Below, piece by piece: positions 52,972 through 61,362 of a stretch of 64,000 bases of DNA. Location of the stretch: contig NZ_CP016773.1 of assembly GCF_002288065.1 (NCBI RefSeq), positions 1 to 64,000 of the forward strand, in the 5' to 3' direction. The notes beneath the pieces were generated by a model. That model saw only the letters and a list, made by a program, of their open reading frames with translations, was not told the origin of the DNA and made no database searches. The DNA is from Candidatus Planktophila sulfonica (lineage in GTDB: Bacteria; Actinomycetota; Actinomycetes; Nanopelagicales; Nanopelagicaceae). Within the stretch, counting starts at the first letter, position 1, and the number at the start of each line of letters is the position of its first letter. Both the position numbers and the translations under genes were made by a program.

Positions 52972-54828
52972 GTGTCCGTGATTGAATTTTTATCAAAGCC
53001 TAAATTTTCTATATTAACGAAGAGCCCAATTTACAGAGCTTCTCGCGTATTGAGCGTCAAAGACCGAAGAAAAATCTCATTAGTTATTGTTGTTCAAGTC
53101 TGCCTAGGACTTTTCGATCTCGCAGGAGTGGCAGTTTTCGGCGTAATGGGATCTTTGGCAGTATCAGGGGTTCAATCACAATCTCCAAATAGTCGAGTGG
53201 GTCAAGTCCTGGATGCAATTGGGATAGCTAATCTTCCATTTCAGAAACAAGCTGCAATTCTTGCAATTCTTGCCACGTGCTTTCTAATGGCTCGAACATT
53301 TCTAACGGTGGTTGTAACCAAGCGAACGATGTTATTTCTTAGCAGAAGAGGCGCTGCGATTTCATCCGATTTGGTGGCCAGACTTCTTTCTAAATCCCTC
53401 CTGTTTATTCAAGAGAGAACTACGCAGCAAACCTTATTTGCGCTTACTCAAGGTGTTTCAACCTTAACGATAGGCGTACTAGCCACAGTTGTGACCATGA
53501 TTTCAGATACCTCTTTACTGATCCTCTTAACTGCAGGCTTATTTGTAGTTGATCCGGCAATAGCCATAAGCACTTTGGTTGTGTTTGGATCAATCATTCT
53601 TTTTATGTATAAGAATTTACATAATAAGGCGAAGACTCTTGGATTTGCAGAATCAACGCTGCACATAAAAAGCAATGAAAAAGTCTTAGAGGTTTTGAAT
53701 TCCTATCGAGAATCAGTGGTCAGAAACCGCAGGAATTACTACTCTGAGCAGATTGGCATGCTCAGATTTGATCTGGCCAAAACACAAGCACAACTCAGCT
53801 TCATGCCGTATATTGGCAAATACGTATTGGAGACTTCAGTAGTACTCGGCTCGTTATTGATTGCAGCAATTCAATTTGCATTGCATGATGCCGTCACAGC
53901 TGTTGCTACTCTGTCGATATTCTTAGTTGCGGGAACTCGCATTTCACCTGCGGCGCTCAGGCTTCAGCAAGCATTAATTCAAATCAAATCTAGTCTTGGC
54001 GGCAGTGAACCAACGCTAGATTTGATTGATGCTTTACGTGACACATTACCTGCAACTAGCGTCAACCAAGAGCTTGACTTAACTCACGAACAATTTGTAC
54101 CGAGAATTCAAATTCAAGATATATCGTTCACCTATCCCAATAGTGATAGACAAGCTTTGTCAGGGGTCAATCTGGATATCCAAAGCGGAAGCGTTGTCGC
54201 TCTTGTAGGTCCTTCCGGCGGAGGCAAAACCACTTTAGTTGATGTAATTCTCGGAATCATTGAACCCAATTCAGGCAAGGTATTGATTTCGAACCTGACA
54301 CCGATTGATGCGATTCAAATTTCCCCAGGTGCAATTTCGTATGTTCCCCAGGATGTTTCGATTATCGATGGCACTGTGAGAGAAAATATCGCAATGGGAT
54401 TTCCGGTTGAGGTTGCGACAGATGAGTTAGTTCATAACGCCATTGAATTGGCCGGGTTGAAGGAATTTGTCGCCACTCTTCCAAACGGACTAGACACTTA
54501 TGTGGGCGAAAAGGGTGCCCGAATCAGTGGTGGTCAGAGACAACGCCTTGGGATTGCCAGGGCACTCTTTACTAATCCAAAGTTGCTTGTACTTGATGAA
54601 GCCACGAGCGCTTTGGATGGCGAAACTGAGTCAAGAATTACCGATTCAATACTTAGCCTCAAAGGTAAGGTCACCGTGCTCATGGTCGCCCATAGGCTTA
54701 GCACCGTGCGCAATGCTGATCAGGTCGTTTACATGTCCGAAGGCTCAATTAAGGCCGTAGGCACGTTTGAGTCTGTTCGGAATACCGTTCCAGATTTTGA
54801 TACTCAAGCTCAGCTAATGGGGCTCTAG
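52972..54828 (+). CDS. ABC exporter, fused permease and ATPase (flippase/PglK-like)
   Basis: A 618-residue half-transporter, with six membrane segments in the first 330 residues and one nucleotide-binding domain. That domain has Walker A GPSGGGKTT at about 413, Q-loop VPQDVSIIDGTVREN, signature ISGGQRQRLGIARAL at about 517, Walker B LLVLDEATSALD and the H-loop MVAHRLST. It fits lipid-linked oligosaccharide flippases or MsbA-type exporters. It starts at GTG 52972 and is the last gene of the glycan run, so glycan export is the natural role. Confidence 0.83.
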   Translation: MSVIEFLSKPKFSILTKSPIYRASRVLSVKDRRKISLVIVVQVCLGLFDLAGVAVFGVMGSLAVSGVQSQSPNSRVGQVLDAIGIANLPFQKQAAILAILATCFLMARTFLTVVVTKRTMLFLSRRGAAISSDLVARLLSKSLLFIQERTTQQTLFALTQGVSTLTIGVLATVVTMISDTSLLILLTAGLFVVDPAIAISTLVVFGSIILFMYKNLHNKAKTLGFAESTLHIKSNEKVLEVLNSYRESVVRNRRNYYSEQIGMLRFDLAKTQAQLSFMPYIGKYVLETSVVLGSLLIAAIQFALHDAVTAVATLSIFLVAGTRISPAALRLQQALIQIKSSLGGSEPTLDLIDALRDTLPATSVNQELDLTHEQFVPRIQIQDISFTYPNSDRQALSGVNLDIQSGSVVALVGPSGGGKTTLVDVILGIIEPNSGKVLISNLTPIDAIQISPGAISYVPQDVSIIDGTVRENIAMGFPVEVATDELVHNAIELAGLKEFVATLPNGLDTYVGEKGARISGGQRQRLGIARALFTNPKLLVLDEATSALDGETESRITDSILSLKGKVTVLMVAHRLSTVRNADQVVYMSEGSIKAVGTFESVRNTVPDFDTQAQLMGL

Positions 54829-54842
54829 GCAATTTGTCCGTT

Positions 54843-54910
54843 TTGTCCCCTTCCCGCGACAATCTAGACTGGGATTCGTAGTAGGGGATAGAACCTCTGT
54901 TCTGAGGTTC
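54843..54910 (+). promoter_or_regulatory. Promoter and hairpin before the sigma-factor gene
   Basis: TTGTCC (54843-54848), 16 bases, then TAGACT (54865-54870) make a sigma70-type promoter. Downstream, GAACCTC (54891-54897), loop TGTTCT and GAGGTTC (54904-54910) form a perfect 7-bp inverted repeat in the leader. The sigma gene starts at 54938 with AAGGA upstream. Confidence 0.55.
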
Positions 54911-54937
54911 AAAACCGGTTAATGAAGGATCAATAAA

Positions 54938-56254
54938 GTGGCACTTAGCGTATGGACAGTTGCTGAACTGGGGGCTTTTTACACTGAGCACCGTTCAGAG
55001 CTACTTGTGCATGCCAATCGCGTATTGAAGGATTCAGCTAAGGCTGAAGAAATCACCCAAGACTCTCTTATTAAGTTCATGCTCGCTGCCCCTGAGCTTG
55101 AATCACAAGAGCACGCACTCTCTTATCTTCACCGCACTATTGAAAACCTCTGCATCGACTACTTCCGCATGGAAGGGCGCCGTCCAAACCTTGTGGTTAT
55201 CGATGATGCCCAGGCTGAAGTTGAAGCTGCATGGCAGGTTTCAGGTGATCACTCAGAAGTTCTTACTCAGGCTGAAGATGCGGCGATTATTCGCCAGGCT
55301 TTGGCTCTTCTCTCACCTGCTGAGCGCGCAGCGCTTGTGATGTGGGAGATGGAAGGCCGTTCAACTGAAGAAATCGCTGCAGAGCTTGGAATCAAGGAAT
55401 CTGCAGTGCGTCACACAGTTTCACGCGCTCGCACATCCCTTCGCCGCGTGCTTTCAGAGCTTGTTATTGATCAAGAGCGTGGCCTTACAGCTCTTGACAT
55501 GCTTTCAACCACCTATAAGAAGGCATCTGAGCTCGCAGCTAAGTCTTCAAAAGTTGCCTTGTCCTTACTATTAGTAGTTACAGCATTCCTTGGCTTTAAC
55601 TCAATGACTGGCCGCGAAGGAGTTCTTCCAACAGTCAGCTCAAAAGATTCAACAGGAGCCGTAGCTGGATCTGCCTCAACAGATTCACCATCACCTGCCC
55701 CATCTATCTCGATGCCAGCAAAGAAGTCATCAACGATGGTTTCTGGAGTATACGTCAAGAGCGCAAAGGCTTACTGGCCTGGCCTTGATAACGAGGGCGT
55801 CCCAACAGGATTCACCGTCGCAGGTGAAAATGGTCCAATCGGAAAGATCCGCGTAAACCGCAATACTCCGATTGCGACCGAAGAAGGCACAATTTTGGCC
55901 ACCCAGGCCATCACATCTGGGGGTGGACCAAATGTGATGATCGATCAGACCATCACAGTCGATGGCAACGGCACAAAGTATGAGGTCAGTTACGTAGCAC
56001 TCGGAATCAAGGGCAATTGGGCGGTAGCTGAGGCTGACGCCACGAGCGTGGATTTTGAGCGTATGTCCAATGGCCAGTACCTTATGACCGTTACAATTTC
56101 CCTACTCTCGACCCCAACTTCAGAGTTCGTAATCCCCGTGGGCGACCGCGGCTACGACCTTGTTGGCGCACCTAAGACGATCACGTCTCGTCTCTTGCTC
56201 AATGCGAGCAAGACCCAAATTTTGGCTCAGGCGGTATTAGTACCCGGAGCATAA
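54938..56254 (+). CDS. ECF sigma factor fused to a membrane anchor and outside domain
   Basis: The 438-residue protein begins with ECF sigma region 2 (about 10-85, with EEITQDSLIKFMLA and NLCIDYFRMEGR). Region 4 follows (about 115-172), with ALLSPAERAALVMWEMEGRS and a helix-turn-helix EEIAAELGIKESAVRHTVSRARTSLRRVL. A single hydrophobic segment (206-221, VALSLLLVVTAFLGF) precedes a Ser/Pro-rich linker (222-266). The last 170 residues form a soluble domain that should lie outside. No separate anti-sigma gene is next to it. Release by cleavage or conformational change would allow envelope sensing. It lies directly upstream of the S-layer-like gene. Confidence 0.82.
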   Translation: MALSVWTVAELGAFYTEHRSELLVHANRVLKDSAKAEEITQDSLIKFMLAAPELESQEHALSYLHRTIENLCIDYFRMEGRRPNLVVIDDAQAEVEAAWQVSGDHSEVLTQAEDAAIIRQALALLSPAERAALVMWEMEGRSTEEIAAELGIKESAVRHTVSRARTSLRRVLSELVIDQERGLTALDMLSTTYKKASELAAKSSKVALSLLLVVTAFLGFNSMTGREGVLPTVSSKDSTGAVAGSASTDSPSPAPSISMPAKKSSTMVSGVYVKSAKAYWPGLDNEGVPTGFTVAGENGPIGKIRVNRNTPIATEEGTILATQAITSGGGPNVMIDQTITVDGNGTKYEVSYVALGIKGNWAVAEADATSVDFERMSNGQYLMTVTISLLSTPTSEFVIPVGDRGYDLVGAPKTITSRLLLNASKTQILAQAVLVPGA

Positions 56255-56264
56255 TTAAATAAGT

Positions 56265-56373
56265 TTCTTCACCGCGTCCGGATACACGGTGGAGAATTTG
56301 ATTCATCAGCACGTGCGATGAATCGAGAGGAATTGAGAAATCAATTCCAAGCCGACCTACGGAAATTCCGTAG
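56265..56373 (+). ncRNA. Four-hairpin leader upstream of the S-layer-like gene
   Basis: Stem 1 pairs TTCTTCACCG (56265-56274) with CGGTGGAGAA (56287-56296), one G-U wobble. Stem 2 pairs GATTCATC (56300-56307) with GATGAATC (56317-56324), its loop holding GCACGTGC. Stem 3 pairs GGAATTGA (56329-56336) with TCAATTCC (56341-56348) around a GAAA tetraloop. Stem 4 pairs CTACGGAA (56357-56364) with TTCCGTAG (56366-56373). AAAGGA at 56385-56390 remains free before the ATG at 56396. A stabilising or regulatory 5' leader is likely; stem 1 could instead end the sigma-gene transcript. Confidence 0.7.
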
Positions 56374-56395
56374 ATCGACTATCGAAAGGAAACAA

Positions 56396-58300
56396 ATGTC
56401 TACAAAGACAACATTCAAGCGCGTAGCGCTTGTAGCAGTTGCAGCTTTGGGTCTCGGTGTTCTTTCAGTTGCGCCTTCAAACGCAGCTGCAATTTCAGTA
56501 ACCGTTACACCATCAGCTACAACTTCAACAATCAAGACTGGTGAAACAGCAACGATTTCACTTACAGTTTCAGGAATCCTCGGCGGAGCCGGCGAATCTC
56601 TAACTGTTGTTGGTGTTCGCACAAAGGGTGCATCTGGAACTGTTAACTTCAACGGAACAACAGATTCAACAACTACACAACTTCGCGCAGGATCATCATC
56701 AGGAGCTGGAGCAGTTCTTGCTTCTGGCGCATACTCTGCAGATGGAATTGCACTTGATACAACTACTGCAAGCGCATCAGGTACACCTGTTCGTGCAGTA
56801 GTCAAGGCTAACTTGGTAAACCCAACAACAGCCGGTACATACGAAGTTACAATCTACACAGCAGCAGCTAACGGTTCTGTTGGTACAACAGATATCAAGC
56901 CATTCGTATGGACAGTCACAGTTACAGCTGATTCGAAGATTGCAGATACTTCATCTACTTCAACAATTTCAGCTGGAACTTCTAACCCAGGAACTGCAGA
57001 TGCAACAGTTGTTGCAACTTCAGCTACAACAGGTACAGCAGCAGCAGCAACAATTAAGTTCGTTGCTAGCAACGCAACAGCATCAACAGCTGATCCAATC
57101 AACGTAACAGTTGCTGGTCCAGGATTCTTGGTTACTGGTACTGATACAACTACATCGATGGCTCGCGCTAACGCAACAGCTCGTTTTGTAACAACAGGTA
57201 CAGGTGCAACTAACTACGTACTCGTCTACTCAGATGGAACAGCTGGAAAGTCAACAATTACTTTCACAAGCTCACTTTCTGGCGCAGTACTTGCTACAGA
57301 ATCACTTACATTCGCTGACAAGAAGCCTTCAACAATCACTGTTGCAGTGAAGAAGGCATACATTGCTGCTGGTAAGACAACACCTAAGGTATTCTCTGTT
57401 TCTGTAAAGGATTCAGCAGGTAACTTGGTTACTGATTCAACAATCACAGGTACACGTACCGACACAACTACAGCTGGTAAGGCAATTGCTACAGCAGATT
57501 TAACATGTGGTTCTTTCGATACCAAAGACTTGGTCTACTACTGTTCAGCAACTGGTACTTCATCAGTAGCGTTCGGTGCAGCTGAGTACAAGATCACAGC
57601 AACAGGAACAGACGCAGATGCAACAGCAGTTTCAGCAATGGGTTCAACCTATTACTCAGACATCGTTGCAGCTTCTGTATCTATCACTGCTCCTGCTACA
57701 GCATCTGTTGGTGACAAGGTCACATACACACTTACACTCACAGACAAGAACGGTAAGCCAGTAGCTGACTCAACATACGAAGGTGCAGCTGCGAACCAGT
57801 CTGCAGCTCTCGGTCAGTTCGGTGGAATCCTTTGGAACACAACAACAGTTCCTACATACACATCAGCAGTTAAGCCATTCAACGCTGGTGAAACAGTAAC
57901 TACAGTTTCTGGTGTTGCTACTGTTGACGTTTACGTTCCAGCAGTATCAGGAACAATCACAAACACCTGGGTACTTGCAGGTAAGTCTGGTGCGGCTGTT
58001 GGAGCAATTGCAGATGCAATCGCTGGAACAACAATCACAACAACCACTGTTGTAACTAACCCAGGCGTAGATGCAGCTACAGATGCAGCTAACGAAGCGA
58101 CAGATGCAGCTAACGCAGCTACAGATGCAGCTCTTGCAGCAGCAGATGCAGCAGATGCAGCAACAGCTGCAGCTCAGGATGCATCAGATGCAGTTGCAGC
58201 ACTTTCAGCAACTGTTGCTAAGTTGGTCGCAAGCCTCAAGGCTCAGATCACATCATTGACTAACCTAGTCATCAAGATCCAGAAGAAGGTCAAGGCTTAA
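56396..58300 (+). CDS. S-layer-like secreted surface protein
   Basis: A 634-residue exported protein. It has a Sec signal (FKRVALVAVAALGLGVLSVAPSNA, cleaved near 30-32), then a Thr/Ser/Ala-rich body of repeated immunoglobulin-like beta units (for example SVTVTPSATTSTIKTGETATISLTVSG and SITAPATASVGDKVTYTLTLTDKNGKPVADSTYEG). An Ala/Asp-rich tail (about 558-600, DAATDAANEATDAAN repeats) follows, and the C-terminus is LTNLVIKIQKKVKA. Low Cys and Trp, biased composition and strong codon uniformity suggest high expression. ATG 56396 has AAAGGA; a longer frame from 56318 would run through the hairpin leader. A strong terminator follows. Confidence 0.75.
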   Translation: MSTKTTFKRVALVAVAALGLGVLSVAPSNAAAISVTVTPSATTSTIKTGETATISLTVSGILGGAGESLTVVGVRTKGASGTVNFNGTTDSTTTQLRAGSSSGAGAVLASGAYSADGIALDTTTASASGTPVRAVVKANLVNPTTAGTYEVTIYTAAANGSVGTTDIKPFVWTVTVTADSKIADTSSTSTISAGTSNPGTADATVVATSATTGTAAAATIKFVASNATASTADPINVTVAGPGFLVTGTDTTTSMARANATARFVTTGTGATNYVLVYSDGTAGKSTITFTSSLSGAVLATESLTFADKKPSTITVAVKKAYIAAGKTTPKVFSVSVKDSAGNLVTDSTITGTRTDTTTAGKAIATADLTCGSFDTKDLVYYCSATGTSSVAFGAAEYKITATGTDADATAVSAMGSTYYSDIVAASVSITAPATASVGDKVTYTLTLTDKNGKPVADSTYEGAAANQSAALGQFGGILWNTTTVPTYTSAVKPFNAGETVTTVSGVATVDVYVPAVSGTITNTWVLAGKSGAAVGAIADAIAGTTITTTTVVTNPGVDAATDAANEATDAANAATDAALAAADAADAATAAAQDASDAVAALSATVAKLVASLKAQITSLTNLVIKIQKKVKA

Positions 58301-58330
58301 TTAGCCCCCTTTGACTGAAAAGATCACAAG

Positions 58331-58374
58331 CCGTAGCCCGGCTCTCTTCGCGGAGAGTCGGGCTACGGCCTTTC
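58331..58374 (+). terminator. Strong rho-independent terminator
   Basis: CCGTAGCCCGGCTCTC (58331-58346), loop TTCGCG and GAGAGTCGGGCTACGG (58353-58368) make a 16-bp stem with one G-T wobble, followed by CCTTTCT. It ends the S-layer-like gene transcript. Confidence 0.92.
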
Positions 58375-58396
58375 TATGGATATGAATTTCATTAGT

Positions 58397-58402
58397 TAGG
58401 AT
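58397..58402 (+). promoter_or_regulatory. -10 box (TAGGAT), leaderless O-antigen ligase-like mRNA
   Basis: TAGGAT is followed by six bases and the ATG at 58409. Confidence 0.45.
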
Positions 58403-58408
58403 TAGGGC

Positions 58409-60118
58409 ATGTTGAAGAGCCAATACGAAAGCACGATGGCAAAACTCCTTTTTACTGGAGTGCCATTCACGTCTATGTTCTTGATAACTGGCTCTGTCAC
58501 AGATCCTGTGAATGTAACGAAATTCTTTGCTCTGGGCGGTGTTGGATTTTCCGCTCTTTCCTTATTCCTAATTCGCGGATTTAAGAGTGGGTTTTCGGTA
58601 AGTCGCCCAGTTGTGATTCTGGCTGGTTTGTTCGTTTCATTATCTTTCATATCAATTCTTACGAGTGATTCACCACTTCCCCAAAATTTATACGGAGTAT
58701 TTGGAAGAAACACCGGTTTTCTTACTTACCTTTTCCTTTCAGGCTTACTTCTCGGCGCGCTAACCTTGCAAAAAACAGAAAGTTTCAAAAAGTTGTATTT
58801 AGGGCTCTTCTTTACCGGCGTGATTAATGTTTTGTACTGTGGATGGGCCGCTTTCTTTGGTGATTTTATTGGTTGGGATAACCCATATGGAAACATTCTT
58901 GGCCTATTCGGTAACCCAAACTTTATTGGGGCATTCTTAGGGATTTGGATTTCAGCAACTATTGGATACTTGCTGGGAGCGGGTTTGCCGTTGTGGCAGC
59001 GAATTTCCGTAGTGGCGCTTTTGATATTGAGTCTTTATGCGGTCTACGAAACTCATGCAGTTCAAGGGGTCGTAGTTACCGCAGCCGGTACGGCAACCGT
59101 CGGATTCTTTTTCATCAGAAGCAAGACAAAAGGATGGCTGCCAGTCAGTCTTTACTCTGGCGCGGTCCTCAGCTTTGGATTTGTCGCACTTGCTGGCGCA
59201 CTTCAAAAAGGGCCACTCGCGGAGATTGTTTACAAGACTTCGGTTTCTCTTCGTGGAGCGTATTGGAATGCAGGATTGCAATCAGCACTCAGCCACCCCT
59301 TTACTGGTGTTGGTATGGACGGATACGGCGATTGGTACCGTAGATCTCGCTCAGTGAATGCTGCGACTGTTTTGCCAGGTCCAAGTACGGTCACAAACTC
59401 GGCACACAATGTTGTTTTAGATATTTTTTCATACGGCGGATTCCCGCTAGTAATGAGCTACTTGGGGTTGCTTCTCCTCGGTGCGCTAGCGATTCTTCGT
59501 GGAATAAAGCGCACTCGAAATTATGATCCAATTTTCGTTGGATTGTCCGTTGCATGGATTGGTTATCAACTCCAATCTCTGATCAGCATCAATCAAATCG
59601 GCTTAGCAGTGTGGGGCTGGGTACTAACAGGCGCCCTCGTTGCTTACGAAGCAAGTCAAAGACGCGCTTCTTCTTCAACAAATAGTGAAGAAGGCTTTAA
59701 GCAGAGCGGACGAGCAGTTAAGACCAAGCAGGGTGAGGTAATTTCGAGCCCACTTATTGCAGGCCTAGGTTTGGTAGTTGGCTTAATTCTTGCTGCTCCG
59801 CCAATCAGCGCTGATATGGCATGGTTTAAAGCAACTAATTCAGGGAATTTGGTAGAAGTTGAAAAGGTGTTAAAGCCGTCTTATCTTCATCCTCCAAGTT
59901 CCGAGAGGCTCGTCAACGTTGTGGCCATTCTAGAAAACAGCAAATTATTTGATAAAGCCCGTGAATATGCTCTTAAAGCTACTGAATACAACCCTGAGAA
60001 TTTTGACTCATGGAATGCGCTGTACTCAGTAAAGAATTCAACCCCTGTTGAAAAAGAGCTTGCACTCAAGAATATGAAGCGCTTGGATCCCAATAACCCT
60101 GAAATAAACAAAAGATAA
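58409..60118 (+). CDS. O-antigen ligase/polymerase-like membrane protein (Wzy_C) with TPR tail
   Basis: A 569-residue polytopic protein with about 12 hydrophobic segments. It has the Wzy_C/WaaL-type outside loop: GAYWNAGLQSALSHPFTGVGMDGYGDWY, with the conserved Arg/His-rich continuation TNSAHNVVLDIFSYGGFPLV. After the last membrane segment a short TPR-like region (about 485-565, KLFDKAREYALKATEYNPENFDSWNAL) follows. Ligases of this type attach a lipid-linked glycan to a protein or lipid, or polymerise it. It is just downstream of the S-layer-like gene, and its stop abuts the dehydrogenase ATG. Confidence 0.78.
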   Translation: MLKSQYESTMAKLLFTGVPFTSMFLITGSVTDPVNVTKFFALGGVGFSALSLFLIRGFKSGFSVSRPVVILAGLFVSLSFISILTSDSPLPQNLYGVFGRNTGFLTYLFLSGLLLGALTLQKTESFKKLYLGLFFTGVINVLYCGWAAFFGDFIGWDNPYGNILGLFGNPNFIGAFLGIWISATIGYLLGAGLPLWQRISVVALLILSLYAVYETHAVQGVVVTAAGTATVGFFFIRSKTKGWLPVSLYSGAVLSFGFVALAGALQKGPLAEIVYKTSVSLRGAYWNAGLQSALSHPFTGVGMDGYGDWYRRSRSVNAATVLPGPSTVTNSAHNVVLDIFSYGGFPLVMSYLGLLLLGALAILRGIKRTRNYDPIFVGLSVAWIGYQLQSLISINQIGLAVWGWVLTGALVAYEASQRRASSSTNSEEGFKQSGRAVKTKQGEVISSPLIAGLGLVVGLILAAPPISADMAWFKATNSGNLVEVEKVLKPSYLHPPSSERLVNVVAILENSKLFDKAREYALKATEYNPENFDSWNALYSVKNSTPVEKELALKNMKRLDPNNPEINKR

Positions 60119-61324
60119 ATGAAAGTTGCAGTAATTGGGCAGGGCTATGTGGGTCTCACGATTTCCGCATTTGCCGGTAAATATTTCGAAGTCATCGGCT
60201 TCGACAATAATCAGAGAATCGTCGACCAACTCAATTTGGGAATTTCGCACATTGAGGGAGTAGACAGCGATTTATTAAGTAAATGGATTAAGGCTGGCCG
60301 ATATCGCGCGACCACCAAGGGCTCTGACATTGAAGATGCAGCGATAGTAGTGATTGCAGTTCCAACACCGCTGACTAAAGACCGTCAACCCGATTTAGCT
60401 TTTATCGATGCTGCATGTAAGTCAATTGGCGAAAATGTCAAAAAACCAGTCCTTGTAATTAATGAATCCACGTCATTCCCTGGCACACTTCGCAATTACA
60501 TTAAGCCTGCAATTCAGAAGTATTCCAAGAGTCCAGTTGAGCATTTATATGCCATTTCTCCAGAGCGAGTAGACCCAGGTCGTGGCGATTACAATCAAAA
60601 GAACACTCCACGTCTTTATGCAGGATTAACGCCTGAAGCATCCGAGAAGACCCGAAGCTTCTATTCAAAGTTCTGTGATGAGTTAGTTGAAGTCTCTTCA
60701 CCAGAGGTAGCAGAAGCTGCAAAGCTCTTTGAAAATACATTCCGCCAGGTAAACATTGCACTAGTTAATGAATTTGCCCAAATTGCGCACTCTTTAGGGA
60801 TAAGTGTCTATGAGACTTTGGAAGCAGCAAACACGAAGCCATACGGCTTTATGAAGTTCACCCCAAGTGCTGGTGTTGGTGGGCACTGTATTCCCGTGGA
60901 TCCAACTTACTTAGCAGCAGTAGCTGAGAAGCACGGCGCACCGGCAACATTTATTCGTCGAGCTAATGAAGTCAACCTTGAAATGTCTAAGTATGTAGTA
61001 GACCGCGTTCAGGCCGATAACGGTGGATCTCTCCAAGGCAAGAGTGTTCTTGTTGTTGGTGTTGCCTATAAGCCAAACGTCGCTGATGTCCGAGAAACAG
61101 CCGCAGAACTTGTCATTGAGCACTTGCGTGAACGGGGTGCCGTAGTTTCTTGGCATGATGATGTTGTCGGAAGTTGGAATGGCGAGAAATCATCGCCGTT
61201 ATCGGGGGCTGATATTGCTGTGGTGATTACGAAGCATGAGGAAGTTCAAGTCAGAGATATTTTGGCAAGTGCACCGTACGTCTTCGATACGACTGGAAAA
61301 GTTGTAGGAGCGCATGGCCTCTAG
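60119..61324 (+). CDS. UDP-N-acetylhexosamine 6-dehydrogenase-like (WecC/WbpA type)
   Basis: A 401-residue nucleotide-sugar dehydrogenase that oxidises C6 of a UDP-sugar to a uronic acid. It has NAD motif VIGQGYVGLT, VPTPLTKDRQPDL, NESTSFPGTLRNYI, the active-site Cys in GVGGHCIPVDPTYL, and GVAYKPNVADVRETAAE. The GHCIPVDP form is typical of enzymes acting on UDP-GlcNAc or UDP-ManNAc rather than UDP-glucose. It is coupled to the ligase-like gene with no gap. Confidence 0.88.
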   Translation: MKVAVIGQGYVGLTISAFAGKYFEVIGFDNNQRIVDQLNLGISHIEGVDSDLLSKWIKAGRYRATTKGSDIEDAAIVVIAVPTPLTKDRQPDLAFIDAACKSIGENVKKPVLVINESTSFPGTLRNYIKPAIQKYSKSPVEHLYAISPERVDPGRGDYNQKNTPRLYAGLTPEASEKTRSFYSKFCDELVEVSSPEVAEAAKLFENTFRQVNIALVNEFAQIAHSLGISVYETLEAANTKPYGFMKFTPSAGVGGHCIPVDPTYLAAVAEKHGAPATFIRRANEVNLEMSKYVVDRVQADNGGSLQGKSVLVVGVAYKPNVADVRETAAELVIEHLRERGAVVSWHDDVVGSWNGEKSSPLSGADIAVVITKHEEVQVRDILASAPYVFDTTGKVVGAHGL

Positions 61325-61350
61325 CCCTATTCAAGGATTCTGGCCTAGCG

Positions 61351-61356
61351 TAATCT
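61351..61356 (+). promoter_or_regulatory. -10 box (TAATCT), leaderless secreted-protein mRNA
   Basis: TAATCT is followed by six bases and the ATG at 61363. Confidence 0.45.
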
Positions 61357-61362
61357 GAAACC

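Noticed and set aside
25688-54828. Integrase, transposase or insertion sequence as driver of the islands
   Set aside because: No open frame shows a DDE or tyrosine recombinase pattern, and no terminal inverted repeats flank the blocks.
56318-56395. Longer N-terminus for the S-layer-like protein
   Set aside because: It would place charged residues before the signal peptide and code through three perfect hairpins. ATG 56396 has a good ribosome-binding site and begins directly at the signal peptide.
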